Assembly: GCF_964253915.1 (NCBI RefSeq) | Contig: NZ_CAXUSG020000001.1 | Coordinates: 744,001 to 808,000 of the forward strand | Reading direction: 5' to 3' | DNA length: 64,000 nt | Source of the DNA: Metarhizobium sp964253915 | Lineage (GTDB): Bacteria; Pseudomonadota; Alphaproteobacteria; Rhizobiales; Rhizobiaceae | Part shown: positions 17,056 to 26,114 of the stretch, piece by piece | Layout: every line of letters starts with the position of its first letter | Position numbering within the stretch: position 1 is the stretch's first letter | Position numbers and translations under genes: made by a program | The notes under the pieces: model-generated | The model's input: the letters and a program-made list of their open reading frames with translations, nothing else | Database searches by the model: none | What the model was told of the DNA's origin: nothing

Positions 17056-17439
17056 ATGCTGCTCTACATCACCATAGGAAGCAACGATCTTTTCCGCTCC
17101 CGGCTGTTCTACGATGCCGTGCTGGCGGAACTCGGTTACAAGCGCCAGCGCGAAAACATCGAGGAAGTGGGATATGCCGCCGATGGCGATATGCGCTGCC
17201 GGCTCTGGGTGGTAACGCCGTTCAATCGCAAGGCAGCGACGATCGGCAACGGGTCGATGGTGGCGCTGGAGGCGCCGAGCCGGGCTGCCGTCGATGCCTT
17301 CCATCGCGCCGGCCTCAGCCATGGTGGCACGGATGAGGGCCTGCCGGGCCTTCGCCCCTTCCACGCCGATTTTTATGCCGCCTATCTGCGCGATCCCGAC
17401 GGCAACAAGATTTCCGCCGTCTGCGAGCGTCCGGAATAA
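17056..17439 (+). CDS. VOC (glyoxalase/dioxygenase) superfamily protein
   Basis: 127 residues from ATG 17056; a TTG at 17041 overlapping the rlmE stop would add five residues. One VOC unit: 'LLYITIGSNDLFRSRLFYDAVLAELGYKR' is the first beta-alpha-beta module, then 'LWVVTPFNRKAATIGNGSM', and the second module ends with 'DFYAAYLRDPDGNKISAVCE', whose C-terminal Glu is the usual metal-ligand position. Substrate cannot be told. The stop codon is immediately adjacent to that of the convergent MFS gene with no gap. Confidence 0.85.
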   Translation: MLLYITIGSNDLFRSRLFYDAVLAELGYKRQRENIEEVGYAADGDMRCRLWVVTPFNRKAATIGNGSMVALEAPSRAAVDAFHRAGLSHGGTDEGLPGLRPFHADFYAAYLRDPDGNKISAVCERPE

Positions 17440-18846
17440 TCACTCCGCCTTCTCGGTTTCGAGCACAGTCTCCTGCCGGTGGCCGGAAACGGCTGCGCCG
17501 GCATTGCGATCCATGGCGATAAAGGGAATGGCGCCGAACAGCGAGACGGCTGCGACGACGAAGAAGGCGAGATGGAAATCGCCGATCTGCAGATGCGTGC
17601 CACGGATCAGCGTCGCCCCTTCGAGGATCGCCGCGGCGAAAGCCACCCCCAGCGCCAGGCTGATCTGCTGCAGCACGGAGCCGAGCGAGGTTGCCTGGCT
17701 GGCCTGCTCATCCGGAATATCGGCATAAGACAGCGCATTGACGCCGGTGAAGAAGAACGAGCGGGTAAAACCTGCGAGCAGCAGGAAACCGATCAGCACG
17801 AGATAGGGCGTCTCCGGCGTGAAGAAGCCGTTGGCGGCCGTCGCAATGGCGCTGATGACGGCCGTACAGAGCAGCGTCGTGCGGAAACCGATGGCGGCGA
17901 AGACACGTTTTGCCATGAATTTCGTGGTGATCGCGCCGATGGCGCCGGCAAAGGTGATCAGGCCGGACTGGAACGGCGAGAGGCCGAAACCGATCTGCAG
18001 CATCAGCGGCATCAGGAAGGGGATGGCGCCGATGGCGATGCGGAAGGTCGAGCCTCCAACGGTGGCCGCCCGGAAGGTCGGGTTGCGAAACAGGTTGAGG
18101 TTGATGATCGGCGCCGGATGCCGGCGGGCGTGGAACACATAGGCGACGCCGCAGATCAGACCGATTGCCGTGGCGGTGATGCCGATGGCCGGCGGCAGCG
18201 CCGGCAGGCTGATGACCGACATGCCGAACACCGTTCCCGCAGCAGCAATCGCGCTGAGCAGGAAGCCGCGCACATCCATGGCCGGCGGCGCGGTGGCCTC
18301 CACCTCCGGCAGGTAAATGTGGGTCAGCCACAGGCCGGCGATGCCGACCGGCACGTTGATGAGGAAAATCCAGTGCCAGCTGAAGAAGGTGGTGATGAAG
18401 CCGCCGAGCGGCGGGCCGGCCAGCGGTCCGACGAGGGCCGGAATGGTCAAAAGCGCCATGGCGCCGACCAGCTCGCTGCGCTTCGTCGTGCGCAGCAGTA
18501 CGAGGCGCCCCACCGGCGTCATCATCGCCCCGCCCATGCCCTGCAGGAAGCGGGAGAGAACGAAGGCGAACAGGCTGGAGGATACGGCGCAGAGCACCGA
18601 GCCGATCATGAAGACGACGATCGCCATGCGGAAGATCCGCTTGGCGCCGAAACGATCGGCCATCCAGCCGCTGACCGGGATGAAGATTGCCAGCGCCACC
18701 ATGTAGGAGGTCAAAGCGAGTTTCAGTGTGATCGGCCCGACCCCGAGGTCGGTGGCAATGGCGGGCAGGGCAGTGGCAATGACCGTCGAGTCCATCTGTT
18801 CCATGAACAGGGCGACGGCGAGGATAAGCGGTACGACACGATTCAT
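17440..18846 (-). CDS. MFS transporter, drug:H+ antiporter type (DHA2/MdtD-like)
   Basis: 468 residues with about 14 hydrophobic segments. The start shows the DHA2 signature 'FMEQMDSTVIATALPAIATDLG'; motif A follows in 'GWMADRFGAKRIFRMAI', motif B-like 'SRFLQGMGGAMMTPVGRLVL' and motif C-like 'PALVGPLAGPPLGGFI' near residue 130. These are marks of proton-coupled exporters of drugs or metabolites. It is divergent from the Tat-exported MBL-fold gene across 196 bp, and convergent with the VOC gene with zero spacing, so any terminator must lie inside coding sequence. Confidence 0.9.
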   Translation of the reverse strand: MNRVVPLILAVALFMEQMDSTVIATALPAIATDLGVGPITLKLALTSYMVALAIFIPVSGWMADRFGAKRIFRMAIVVFMIGSVLCAVSSSLFAFVLSRFLQGMGGAMMTPVGRLVLLRTTKRSELVGAMALLTIPALVGPLAGPPLGGFITTFFSWHWIFLINVPVGIAGLWLTHIYLPEVEATAPPAMDVRGFLLSAIAAAGTVFGMSVISLPALPPAIGITATAIGLICGVAYVFHARRHPAPIINLNLFRNPTFRAATVGGSTFRIAIGAIPFLMPLMLQIGFGLSPFQSGLITFAGAIGAITTKFMAKRVFAAIGFRTTLLCTAVISAIATAANGFFTPETPYLVLIGFLLLAGFTRSFFFTGVNALSYADIPDEQASQATSLGSVLQQISLALGVAFAAAILEGATLIRGTHLQIGDFHLAFFVVAAVSLFGAIPFIAMDRNAGAAVSGHRQETVLETEKAE

Positions 18847-19042
18847 CAGCGAGATAGCCTTTGGATTCTCTCGTTCGGCCCGTCTCTACGCCTTGGTTTG
18901 CGTTCTGCCAATGGCTGATGATCGCGCAAGATCACGTCTGCGTGAAACCCTGTTCTTCGGCTTTCGGCCGACGCTATCTTGTCGTTCGTCAAGTCTATAA
19001 GCAAAGCGCGGCACCGGATGCCGCCACAGCCGGAGGTGGACC

Positions 19043-20035
19043 ATGCCGATGTCGTTTTCTTTGAACCGCCGAACACTTTTCGGTGCAGTCGGGGGAGGGC
19101 TGCTGTCGGCACCCTTCCTGATGAGCCGCGCCGCCATAGCCAACACCGATCCGGGAGCCGGAATGAAAAAGACACAACTGCCCGACATCCATCAGTTCAA
19201 GGTCGGCACCTTCAATGTCGTGGTGATCAAGGACGGCGGCCGGCCGATGGAAAAGCCGAACGAGATTTTTGGCACCAACCAGACGCCGGAAGCGGTGGGG
19301 GAACTGCTGACGCAAAACTTCCTGCCGGCCGACCGTTTCGTCAACAGCTTTTCGCCGACATTGATCGATACGGGTTCGGATGTTGTGCTGTTCGACACCG
19401 GCCTCGGCGCTGCCGCGCGTGAACAGGGCGGCGGGCGCCTGCTGGATGGCCTCGCTGCCGCCGGTTATTCGCCCGATCAGGTCAGCATCGTCGTGCTCAC
19501 CCACATGCATGGCGACCACATCGGCGGGCTGATGGAAAACGGCGCTCCGGCATTCAAGAATGCCCGCTACGTCGCCGGCCAGGTGGAATATGATTTCTGG
19601 TCGGACAAGACGCGGGAAGGCTCGCCGGCCGAAGGCGGGCACAAGGCGGTGCTCGCCAATGTCGTGCCGCTGGCGGAAAAGACCACCTTCATCGGCGACA
19701 ACGCGACCGTCGTGCCAGGCATCACCTCGATCCTGGCCGCCGGCCATTCGCCCGGCCACATGATCTTCCGCGTCGAATCCGGTGGCAAGCAGCTGATCCT
19801 CACGGCCGACACCGCAAACCACTTCGTCCTGTCGCTGCAGCGGCCGGATTGGGAAGTGCGTTACGACATGGACAAGGCCGCTGCCGCTGCGACGCGCAAA
19901 AAGGTGTTCGACATGATTGCCACGGATCGCCTCGGTTTCCTCGGATACCACATGCCGTTCCCGGCCGTCGGCTTCGTCGAGAAGGTGGAGACAGGGTATC
20001 GTTTCGTGCCGAAGTCCTATCAGTTCGACATCTGA
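19043..20035 (+). CDS. Exported metallo-beta-lactamase-fold hydrolase with Tat-type signal
   Basis: 330 residues; ATG 19043 is preceded by GGAGGTG (19032-19038). The N-terminus 'LNRRTLFGAVGGGLLSAPFL' is a twin-arginine signal, with cleavage probably after the 'AAIA' near residue 34. The metal-binding core is 'VVLTHMHGDHIGGL' near residue 150, later 'AAGHSPGHMIF' and 'LTADTANH', which supply the H-x-H-x-D-H, His and Asp ligands of a dinuclear site. The family includes lactonases and other hydrolases, so the substrate is open; export with a folded metal centre explains the Tat signal. It stands alone; a 196-bp gap separates it from the divergent exporter gene, with which it may be co-regulated. 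Confidence 0.9.
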   Translation: MPMSFSLNRRTLFGAVGGGLLSAPFLMSRAAIANTDPGAGMKKTQLPDIHQFKVGTFNVVVIKDGGRPMEKPNEIFGTNQTPEAVGELLTQNFLPADRFVNSFSPTLIDTGSDVVLFDTGLGAAAREQGGGRLLDGLAAAGYSPDQVSIVVLTHMHGDHIGGLMENGAPAFKNARYVAGQVEYDFWSDKTREGSPAEGGHKAVLANVVPLAEKTTFIGDNATVVPGITSILAAGHSPGHMIFRVESGGKQLILTADTANHFVLSLQRPDWEVRYDMDKAAAAATRKKVFDMIATDRLGFLGYHMPFPAVGFVEKVETGYRFVPKSYQFDI

Positions 20036-20282
20036 GGGCGCTGCGGGCGGTTTTTAAACGACGGAAGGGCGTGGACGGCGTTGGCCGCCCATGCCTGGGA
20101 ATGGTCAAAACCACTCGGCTGCTGCAAGAACCATCGTCTGGTGGACTTCGACATTTTGCTATTTCCTTCCTGTCATAGACGTGTTACCAGCCCTCGCCAA
20201 CTTCCAAGCAATTCTTGCTGATCGCCGGGACGACGATTCGTACCGGGAGGATCGGCATTTTCTTCTAAAAAGGAATTTGGCC

Positions 20283-21782
20283 ATGGCGCGGATCATAGAA
20301 ACGGCAACCGGGGCAGACGCCCTTACCTTCGACGACGTGCTGCTGCAGCCGGGGCACTCCGAAGTTCTTCCCGGCCAGACGAATATCGCCACCCGGATCG
20401 CCACCGATATCGACCTCAACCTGCCGATCCTGTCGTCCGCCATGGACACGGTGACGGAAAGCCGCCTGGCGATCGCCATGGCGCAGGCCGGCGGCATCGG
20501 CGTCATCCATCGCAACCTCACCCCGGTCGAGCAGGCCGAAGAGGTCCGCCAGGTCAAGAAGTTCGAAAGCGGCATGGTGGTCAATCCGGTGACCATCGGC
20601 CCGGACGCCAAGCTGGCCGAAGCCCTGGCACTGATGAAATCCCACGGCATCTCCGGCATTCCGGTGGTCGAGAACGGCGGCAACGGCAGCCGTGCCGGCC
20701 GCCTCGTCGGCATCCTGACCAACCGTGACGTGCGTTTCGCCTCCGACCCGGAGCAGCGCATCTACGAACTGATGACCCGCGAAAACCTCATCACGGTGAA
20801 GGAAAGCGTCGACCAGCAGGAAGCCAAGCGGCTGCTGCACAGCCACCGCATCGAAAAGCTGCTGGTTGTCGATGGCGATGGTCGTTGCGTTGGCCTCATT
20901 ACCGTCAAGGACATCGAGAAGTCGCAGCTGAACCCCAATGCCTCGAAGGATGCACAGGGCCGCCTGCGTGCCGCCGCCGCCATCAGCGTCGGCGATGACG
21001 GCATCGAACGGGCCGAGCGGCTGATCGATGCCGGTATCGACCTGATCGTTGTCGATACCGCCCATGGCCACTCGCAGCGCGTGCTGGATGCCGTGACGCG
21101 TGTCAAGAAGATGTCGAACTCGGTGCGTATCATGGCCGGCAACGTCGCGACGGCGGATGGCACCAGGGCGCTCATCGATGCCGGCGCCGATGCCGTCAAG
21201 GTCGGTATCGGCCCGGGTTCGATCTGCACCACACGCATCGTCGCCGGTGTCGGCGTGCCGCAGCTGGCGGCCATCATGTCGGCTGTCGAGGCGGCGCGTG
21301 CCGCCGATATCCCTGTTATCGCCGATGGCGGTATCAAGTACTCGGGTGATCTGGCCAAGGCCATCGCCGCCGGCGCTTCGGCCGTCATGATCGGTTCGCT
21401 GCTGGCCGGCACCGACGAAAGCCCGGGCGAGGTCTACCTCTACCAGGGCCGTTCCTTCAAGGCCTATCGCGGCATGGGATCTGTCGGTGCCATGGCCCGC
21501 GGTTCCGCCGACCGCTACTTCCAGGCGGAAGTGCGCGACACGCTGAAGCTGGTGCCGGAAGGCATCGAAGGCCAGGTACCTTACAAGGGGCCGGTCTCCG
21601 GCGTTCTCCATCAGCTCGCTGGCGGCCTCAAGGCAGCGATGGGGTATGTCGGCGGCGCGACGCTGAAGGACTTCCAGGAGCGTGCCACCTTCGTGCGCAT
21701 CTCCGGTGCCGGCCTGCGCGAAAGCCACGCGCATGACGTCACCATCACCCGCGAAAGCCCGAACTATCCGGGCGGTCTCTGA
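20283..21782 (+). CDS. guaB: Inosine-5'-monophosphate dehydrogenase
   Basis: 499 residues from ATG 20283 (AAAAAGGA upstream at 20269-20275); the frame is open further upstream but without protein character. It oxidises IMP to XMP with NAD+, the committed step to GTP. Visible: 'ALTFDDVLLQPGHSEVLP' at the start, 'PILSSAMDTVTESRLAIAMAQAGGIGVIH', two CBS domains (about 95-215), 'DGIERAERLIDAGIDLIVVDTAHGHS', the catalytic loop 'GPGSICTTRIVAGVGVPQ' with its Cys, 'VIADGGIKYSGDLAKAIAAGA', and the flap 'YRGMGSVGAM'. Full family length. The next gene overlaps by one base (TGATG). Confidence 0.98.
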   Translation: MARIIETATGADALTFDDVLLQPGHSEVLPGQTNIATRIATDIDLNLPILSSAMDTVTESRLAIAMAQAGGIGVIHRNLTPVEQAEEVRQVKKFESGMVVNPVTIGPDAKLAEALALMKSHGISGIPVVENGGNGSRAGRLVGILTNRDVRFASDPEQRIYELMTRENLITVKESVDQQEAKRLLHSHRIEKLLVVDGDGRCVGLITVKDIEKSQLNPNASKDAQGRLRAAAAISVGDDGIERAERLIDAGIDLIVVDTAHGHSQRVLDAVTRVKKMSNSVRIMAGNVATADGTRALIDAGADAVKVGIGPGSICTTRIVAGVGVPQLAAIMSAVEAARAADIPVIADGGIKYSGDLAKAIAAGASAVMIGSLLAGTDESPGEVYLYQGRSFKAYRGMGSVGAMARGSADRYFQAEVRDTLKLVPEGIEGQVPYKGPVSGVLHQLAGGLKAAMGYVGGATLKDFQERATFVRISGAGLRESHAHDVTITRESPNYPGGL

Positions 21783-22360
21783 TGCTGGACGCCGGCGAGC
21801 GCGGATTCCTGTTCAGGATCCGGCTGCTTGCCGGCATCTCCCTTGTCTGCCTGATCCTGGCGGCATGGATCGCCTGGCGTTTCGTCCAGGCTTCCGACGG
21901 GTTTCCCATCTGGAACCTCATCTTCGGCACGGCGACACCAGCCGATATCGCCTTTCTGCGCGACATGCTTTTGCTGCCGGAGCGACGCGAGGCAGCGGTG
22001 CTGCTGTTCTGGCTCTATGCCGGACCGGACCTGATCCTGCCGGCCTGCCTCGGCGCGCTGGGCCTGCTGTCGATGCGGCGGCTGGCGCCCGGCGGCACGC
22101 TGTTCGGCCGCCCCATCAGCGGCGGCCTGCTGACGATGCTCCTGGCGCTGCCGTTCATCTATGTCATCGCCGATTACGCCGAGAACGCCCTCAGCCTCGC
22201 CTATTTCTCGACGGCTGTTCCGCTGCATGTCGTCATGGAAAACGCCCCGAGGCTGCTGCCGTGGCTCGGAAGCGCCAAGATGGTATTTTTCCTGGTTTCG
22301 GCGCTCGTCATCATGCGCTTTTTGCTGCTGCAGCGGTTTAAAGAAAATGATGTCGGTTAA
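21782..22360 (+). CDS. Small integral membrane protein of unknown function, coupled to guaB
   Basis: 192 residues with about four to five hydrophobic helices (about residues 15-32, 72-98, 112-130 and 163-183). The ATG shares a base with the guaB stop (TGATG), so translation is probably coupled. No named family recognised. The polar loop between helices one and two contains 'NLIFGTATPADIAFLRDMLLLPERR'. It may be a lineage-specific membrane protein riding on guaB expression. Confidence 0.75.
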   Translation: MLDAGERGFLFRIRLLAGISLVCLILAAWIAWRFVQASDGFPIWNLIFGTATPADIAFLRDMLLLPERREAAVLLFWLYAGPDLILPACLGALGLLSMRRLAPGGTLFGRPISGGLLTMLLALPFIYVIADYAENALSLAYFSTAVPLHVVMENAPRLLPWLGSAKMVFFLVSALVIMRFLLLQRFKENDVG

Positions 22361-22498
22361 GTATTGCCAGAATAAACACTTCCTTTACCAAAGAACATCC
22401 TATCACCCAATTATGTTCATTTCCGGCGGCGCTGTTTGCGCCTAATATCCTTGCACGCCGACCGATTCAGGTGCGGCGTTCCAATTTTGGGGGATACC

Positions 22499-22858
22499 AT
22501 GAAGAAGCTTCTTGTTTCGGCGATGCTCGTACTCGGCATGGCCGCTCCGGTCGCCGCACAGACCGTCAGCGCCGGCACCTACAACGTCGAAGGCACCAAC
22601 CTCGACGGTTCGAGCTACAACGGCACGGCAACGATCACGCTCGCCAGCGAAACCACCTGCGTCATCGAGTGGAAGACGGGTTCGACCACCTCCCAGGGCG
22701 TGTGCATGCTGAACGGCGACGCCTTTGCCGCCGCTTATGTCCTCGGCGATGCCATCGGCCTGATCGTCTACAAGGTCGGCGACGGTGAGCTCGACGGCGC
22801 CTGGACGATTACCGGCAAAGACGGCAGCGGCACGGAAAAGCTGACGCTCGCTCAGTAA
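22499..22858 (+). CDS. Small secreted protein, unknown function
   Basis: 119 residues from ATG 22499, with GGGGGA upstream. A Sec signal peptide is clear ('MKKLLVSAMLVLGMAAPVAA', cleavage after about residue 21). The mature part is a short beta-rich domain with two cysteines ('TTCVIEWKTGSTTSQGVCML') that could form a disulfide, and ends 'DGAWTITGKDGSGTEKLTL'. The pattern resembles small periplasmic beta-barrel-like proteins common in rhizobia, but no named family is certain. It ends at a 7-bp inverted repeat (AGCCTGC 22858-22864 / GCAGGCT 22875-22881) that may terminate transcription. Confidence 0.75.
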   Translation: MKKLLVSAMLVLGMAAPVAAQTVSAGTYNVEGTNLDGSSYNGTATITLASETTCVIEWKTGSTTSQGVCMLNGDAFAAAYVLGDAIGLIVYKVGDGELDGAWTITGKDGSGTEKLTLAQ

Positions 22859-22881
22859 GCCTGCCTGCTTGATCGCAGGCT

Positions 22882-22983
22882 AGAGCATTTCCAGCAAAAG
22901 TGCGAAGCGGTTTTGCGTCCGGAATTGCGTGGGAATAAAGAGATAGAGCGTTTTCGCGTTTCGGACAAAGGCGGAAATGCTCT
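22882..22983. repeat. Palindromic intergenic repeat (rhizobial RIME-like family)
   Basis: The element is bounded by AGAGCATTTCC (22882-22892) and its exact inverse GGAAATGCTCT (22973-22983), 11 bp each. Between them it reads CAGCAAAAGTGCGAAGCG, then TTTTGCGTCCGGAATTGCGT and a second half with AGAGCGTTTTCGCGTTTC. The core matches the sequence at 52151-52210, so it is a dispersed family. Short palindromic intergenic elements of this sort are known in Rhizobiaceae. It lies between the secreted-protein gene and the 3' end of the convergent TPR gene and may act as a bidirectional transcript end. Confidence 0.72.
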
Positions 22984-23026
22984 GATGGCATCCGCTGCTG
23001 TTTTGGAAGCGGGGCTGTATGCTGGT

Positions 23027-25795
23027 TTACGTGTTTCGGCCCGCTTCGGCGGGCCGTTCCCTGATTTCGATAGCTTTACGAAAGAGTGGTTCCGCTTCCG
23101 CCGACCGGCCCTGAGCTTCAAGATTGGTCGCGAGGTTGTGGTAGCTCGCTGCGGTATCGAGATGGGTGGGGCCGAGGATATGTTCTCTTACATCTATTGC
23201 CTTCTTAAAAAGGTGTTCTGCTTCGGATAGCCGGCCTAACACGTTCAAGTTGGAGGCGAGATTGTGATAGCTCCTTGCGGTGTCTGGATTATCCGGACCG
23301 AATAACTCTTCGCGGATTTCCAGCGCTTTACGATAAAGCAAATTAGCCTCTGCTATCCGATCTTGAGCGTTTAAATTGGAAGCGAGGTTGTTATAGCTCC
23401 TAGCAGTATCGGAGTGATCGATACCAAGCGCATGTTTACGAATTTCGAGTGCCTTTCGTAAAAATGGCTCAGCCTCGGACAACTCACCAATTTTACTCAA
23501 TTTCGAGGCGAGGTTGTTGTAATAGGTTGCCGTGTCGGGATGGTTGAGGCCTAAAGTTTGCTCTGTAACTGCGATTACCTTGCGAAGAAGCGGTATGGCC
23601 TCAGATAGTCTGCCCTGACCGTCTAAATTCAGAGCAAGGTTGTGGCAGCTTTGCGCTGTTTTGGGGTGATCGGGGCCAAGTACTCGATACAAAGTATCAA
23701 AAGCTCTTCGGAAAAGCGCTTCGGCCTCTCTTGACCTACCCTGATGGTCAAGATTCAGTGCAAGGTTGTTGCAATTCATGGCTGTGGTCGGATGCTCGAG
23801 GCCGAGTGTTCGTTCTCGAATCTCCAGCGCTTGTCGAAAAAGCGGTTCAGCCTCAGATATGCGATCCGAGTCTACAAGATTGGACGCAAGATTGTCGTAG
23901 CACGTGGCTGTGTGCGGATGCTGCGGGCCAAGTGCTCGCTCAACAATATCTAAAGCTTTTCGGAAAAGCGGTTCAGCCTCGCAAAACCGTCCCAGAGCGT
24001 TCAAATTACAGGCAAGATTGTTGTAGCTTGTGGATGTTTGAGGATGATCAGGACCTAGTATCCGCTCAGTAATCATCAGCGCTTTGCGAAAATGCGTCTC
24101 AGCCTCTGACGACCGCCGCAAGGCAGTCAAGCTTGAAGCTAGGTTATCATAAAGTGTTGCGATATCGGGATGGTCAAGACCGAGTGCCCGCTCCAAAACT
24201 GAAATGGCTTTGCGCGAGAGTGGTTCGGCTTCATCTGGCCGGCCTTGAGCAGTTAAATTCAGGGAGAGATCGTTGTAGCTTCGTGCGGTGTCGGGATGGT
24301 TGAGGCCTAGAACCTGCTCTCTTATCGCACTTGCTTTGTATAAAAATTGCGCGGCCTCAGCTAATCGTCCTTGGCTTTGTAAATTTAAAGCAAGGTTGCT
24401 ATAGCTTCCGGCCGTGTGCGGATGGTTAAGGCCGAGCATCTGTTCGTTGATGGCCATTGCCTTTCTGAGAAGCGGTTCGGCCTCGAATGGCTGACCGCAC
24501 GCGTTGAGATTCAACGCAAGATTGTTGTAACTCGTCGCCGTATCCGGGTGATCAACACCGTGTAACCGCTCCATGATCTCCAGCGCCTTGCGATAAAACG
24601 GTTCGGCCTCAAACGGCTTCCCCATTGCGTTGAGACTATCAGCGAGACTGTTGCAACTTCTCGCCGTGTCGGGGTGTTCCGAACCGAAAGCCTCGGTCAG
24701 CAAGCGCAATTGCTCCCTGTATAGCTGGACGCAGTCCGCGTAGTTGAATTTGACGGCGGCCACGTCAGCGCGTTTGCCGAGGATCCGGGCACGATTTTCC
24801 TTGTCGCGCCGATTTTCGCCTTCCCGCTCTTCAAGCTCCGCCCGCCGCCTTTGGAGGTCCTTTTCCCGCTGTTCGATGATGTCTGCGTATCGTCGATCAG
24901 CGAGGGCCAGAGCCTTTTCTGCCTCATCGAGAGAAAACCCTACGCCCGCCGAAAGTGCCGCGTCTGCTTTCGCCAGAAGTTCGGCAATCTCCGGGATTTC
25001 ATTTCCGAGCGAACGCAGGTCTCCCATGTTCTCGCGTAACTGGCTCAGTCGCCCATAGGCTTGCTCAAGGGCGCCGAGCAGATTTTCCCGCGACACCCGC
25101 GTCTGCAGGATAAATGTCAGCAGCGCGATGAGGTCGGTTTCCGTCGCCTGCAAGTCGCGTTTTGCGACGTCCAGTTCACGGCGGTAGGTATCGCGAAGCT
25201 CCTCTACGGTCAGCCGTGTCGATATGGCGACTTCCCGTACCTCGCCAAGGGCTCGCGCCATCTCGAACATCAGTTGCGGTTCGAGATGGCGATAATAGTC
25301 CGCGTTTCCGGCAGCGGCTGTTATCCCCGCCTGGACGACGTCCTTTGCGAAGCGATAGGGCAGGCTGTTGGCGCAGGACGAGGAGAAAAATTCGGGGTGC
25401 GCAGCGCCCAAACTCTCCATGACGATTTCCGTTGCGCGGTCGGGAAATCCTTTCGGCGTAACGGCTGAGGCGGCAAGTTTCTGGCGATCGATGAAGCAGG
25501 TCTCAAGGGCGGCATCCAGCATCCCGCTTGCGGCGCGCAGGTCCTGCTGCGCTTCTCCGTTGCCGTCGCTACCGGATGTGAGGCTTATGTAGCTCTCCAG
25601 CACCTCGGCGGTGATGTGTTGTCGAACGCGCTGGCACTCCGGCCCAAATTTTTGCCTGCGGCCCAAAAAGAAGCCAATCAAGCCAGCTGTGGCAACGCTC
25701 GCCTCCAGCGCTCCCGTCGGAATGCCGAAAGCCATCGCGGTGGTGCCGACGCAAAGGGCCGTGATTTTATCCAAAGACCCCTCAAGAATGCTCAT
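23027..25795 (-). CDS. Large kinesin-light-chain-type TPR protein with membrane/coiled-coil N-terminus
   Basis: 922 residues from ATG 25795; a frame start at 25951 would add 52 residues of unlikely composition. Residues about 10-45 are hydrophobic ('ALCVGTTAMAFGIPTGALEASVATAGLIGFFLG', written in part), suggesting one membrane hairpin. Residues about 60-230 form an unrecognised helical domain with Cys at 'ALETCFIDRQ' and 'SSSCANSL'. A long charged coiled coil follows (about 240-345, 'IIEQREKDLQRRRAELEERE'). Residues 370-915 are 13 consecutive 42-residue TPRs with the consensus LG.(D/N)HPDTA.SYNNLA.NL...GR..EAEPL.RKAL.I.E. The protein stops seven residues after the last repeat. It is probably a membrane-anchored protein-binding scaffold. 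Base composition in the repeats is AT-richer than neighbouring genes, hinting at transfer. No partner gene is adjacent. Confidence 0.85.
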   Translation of the reverse strand: MSILEGSLDKITALCVGTTAMAFGIPTGALEASVATAGLIGFFLGRRQKFGPECQRVRQHITAEVLESYISLTSGSDGNGEAQQDLRAASGMLDAALETCFIDRQKLAASAVTPKGFPDRATEIVMESLGAAHPEFFSSSCANSLPYRFAKDVVQAGITAAAGNADYYRHLEPQLMFEMARALGEVREVAISTRLTVEELRDTYRRELDVAKRDLQATETDLIALLTFILQTRVSRENLLGALEQAYGRLSQLRENMGDLRSLGNEIPEIAELLAKADAALSAGVGFSLDEAEKALALADRRYADIIEQREKDLQRRRAELEEREGENRRDKENRARILGKRADVAAVKFNYADCVQLYREQLRLLTEAFGSEHPDTARSCNSLADSLNAMGKPFEAEPFYRKALEIMERLHGVDHPDTATSYNNLALNLNACGQPFEAEPLLRKAMAINEQMLGLNHPHTAGSYSNLALNLQSQGRLAEAAQFLYKASAIREQVLGLNHPDTARSYNDLSLNLTAQGRPDEAEPLSRKAISVLERALGLDHPDIATLYDNLASSLTALRRSSEAETHFRKALMITERILGPDHPQTSTSYNNLACNLNALGRFCEAEPLFRKALDIVERALGPQHPHTATCYDNLASNLVDSDRISEAEPLFRQALEIRERTLGLEHPTTAMNCNNLALNLDHQGRSREAEALFRRAFDTLYRVLGPDHPKTAQSCHNLALNLDGQGRLSEAIPLLRKVIAVTEQTLGLNHPDTATYYNNLASKLSKIGELSEAEPFLRKALEIRKHALGIDHSDTARSYNNLASNLNAQDRIAEANLLYRKALEIREELFGPDNPDTARSYHNLASNLNVLGRLSEAEHLFKKAIDVREHILGPTHLDTAASYHNLATNLEAQGRSAEAEPLFRKAIEIRERPAEAGRNT
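23051..24688 (-). repeat. Thirteen tandem 126-bp coding repeats (TPR array)
   Basis: Thirteen uninterrupted 126-bp units (1638 bp) encode the 42-residue TPRs of the gene on this strand. Units are diverged from each other, more so at third positions, so most copies are old, yet phase is never lost. Such an array can change copy number by recombination and is a likely spot for assembly collapse. Confidence 0.85.
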
Positions 25796-26114
25796 GAAAA
25801 CCGTCCCCGCCGCAGATGATGCATATGTAAGTTTGGCCTCCCCGGGATCGCAAGTCGAACCGCTTGCAAAAGGGTTTTTTGTGTTCGAGAGGTCGCCTGT
25901 CCGCGGGGTCCGTCGATTGTGTGGTCCTTGCGCCGCCGTTTCCGGCAGCATGAAGCAGAAGGTTCCCTCGGCTCGCGCCGCATCGGGCGCCGCAGTTCAG
26001 AAGGTTGGGCGACCGTCTTTGGCCGGAACAGTTTCACCCGCGATCAGCCTAAATGCTTGATCGCGGGCACATTTTCTTGTCTGGATGGCGCGACGAAATT
26101 TTGAAGGAAGCAAT
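25796..26114. other. Divergent intergenic region between TPR and MAPEG genes
   Basis: About 320 bases with no supportable gene. The open frames crossing it on both strands lack ribosome-binding sites and protein-like composition. It must carry the promoter of the leftward TPR gene; the GAAGGAAG at 26103-26110 is the ribosome-binding site of the MAPEG gene. No clear operator or hairpin was found. Confidence 0.5.

Noticed and set aside
17479..18918. Open frame of ~480 codons antisense to the MFS transporter gene
   Set aside because: The translation is rich in Gly/Arg/Glu/Asp/Gln repeats typical of antisense of membrane-protein genes; no family motif.
23051..24688. Possible CRISPR array or non-coding tandem repeat
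   Set aside because: The 126-bp periodicity is fully explained by in-phase 42-residue TPRs; units are diverged and there are no constant direct repeats with unique spacers.
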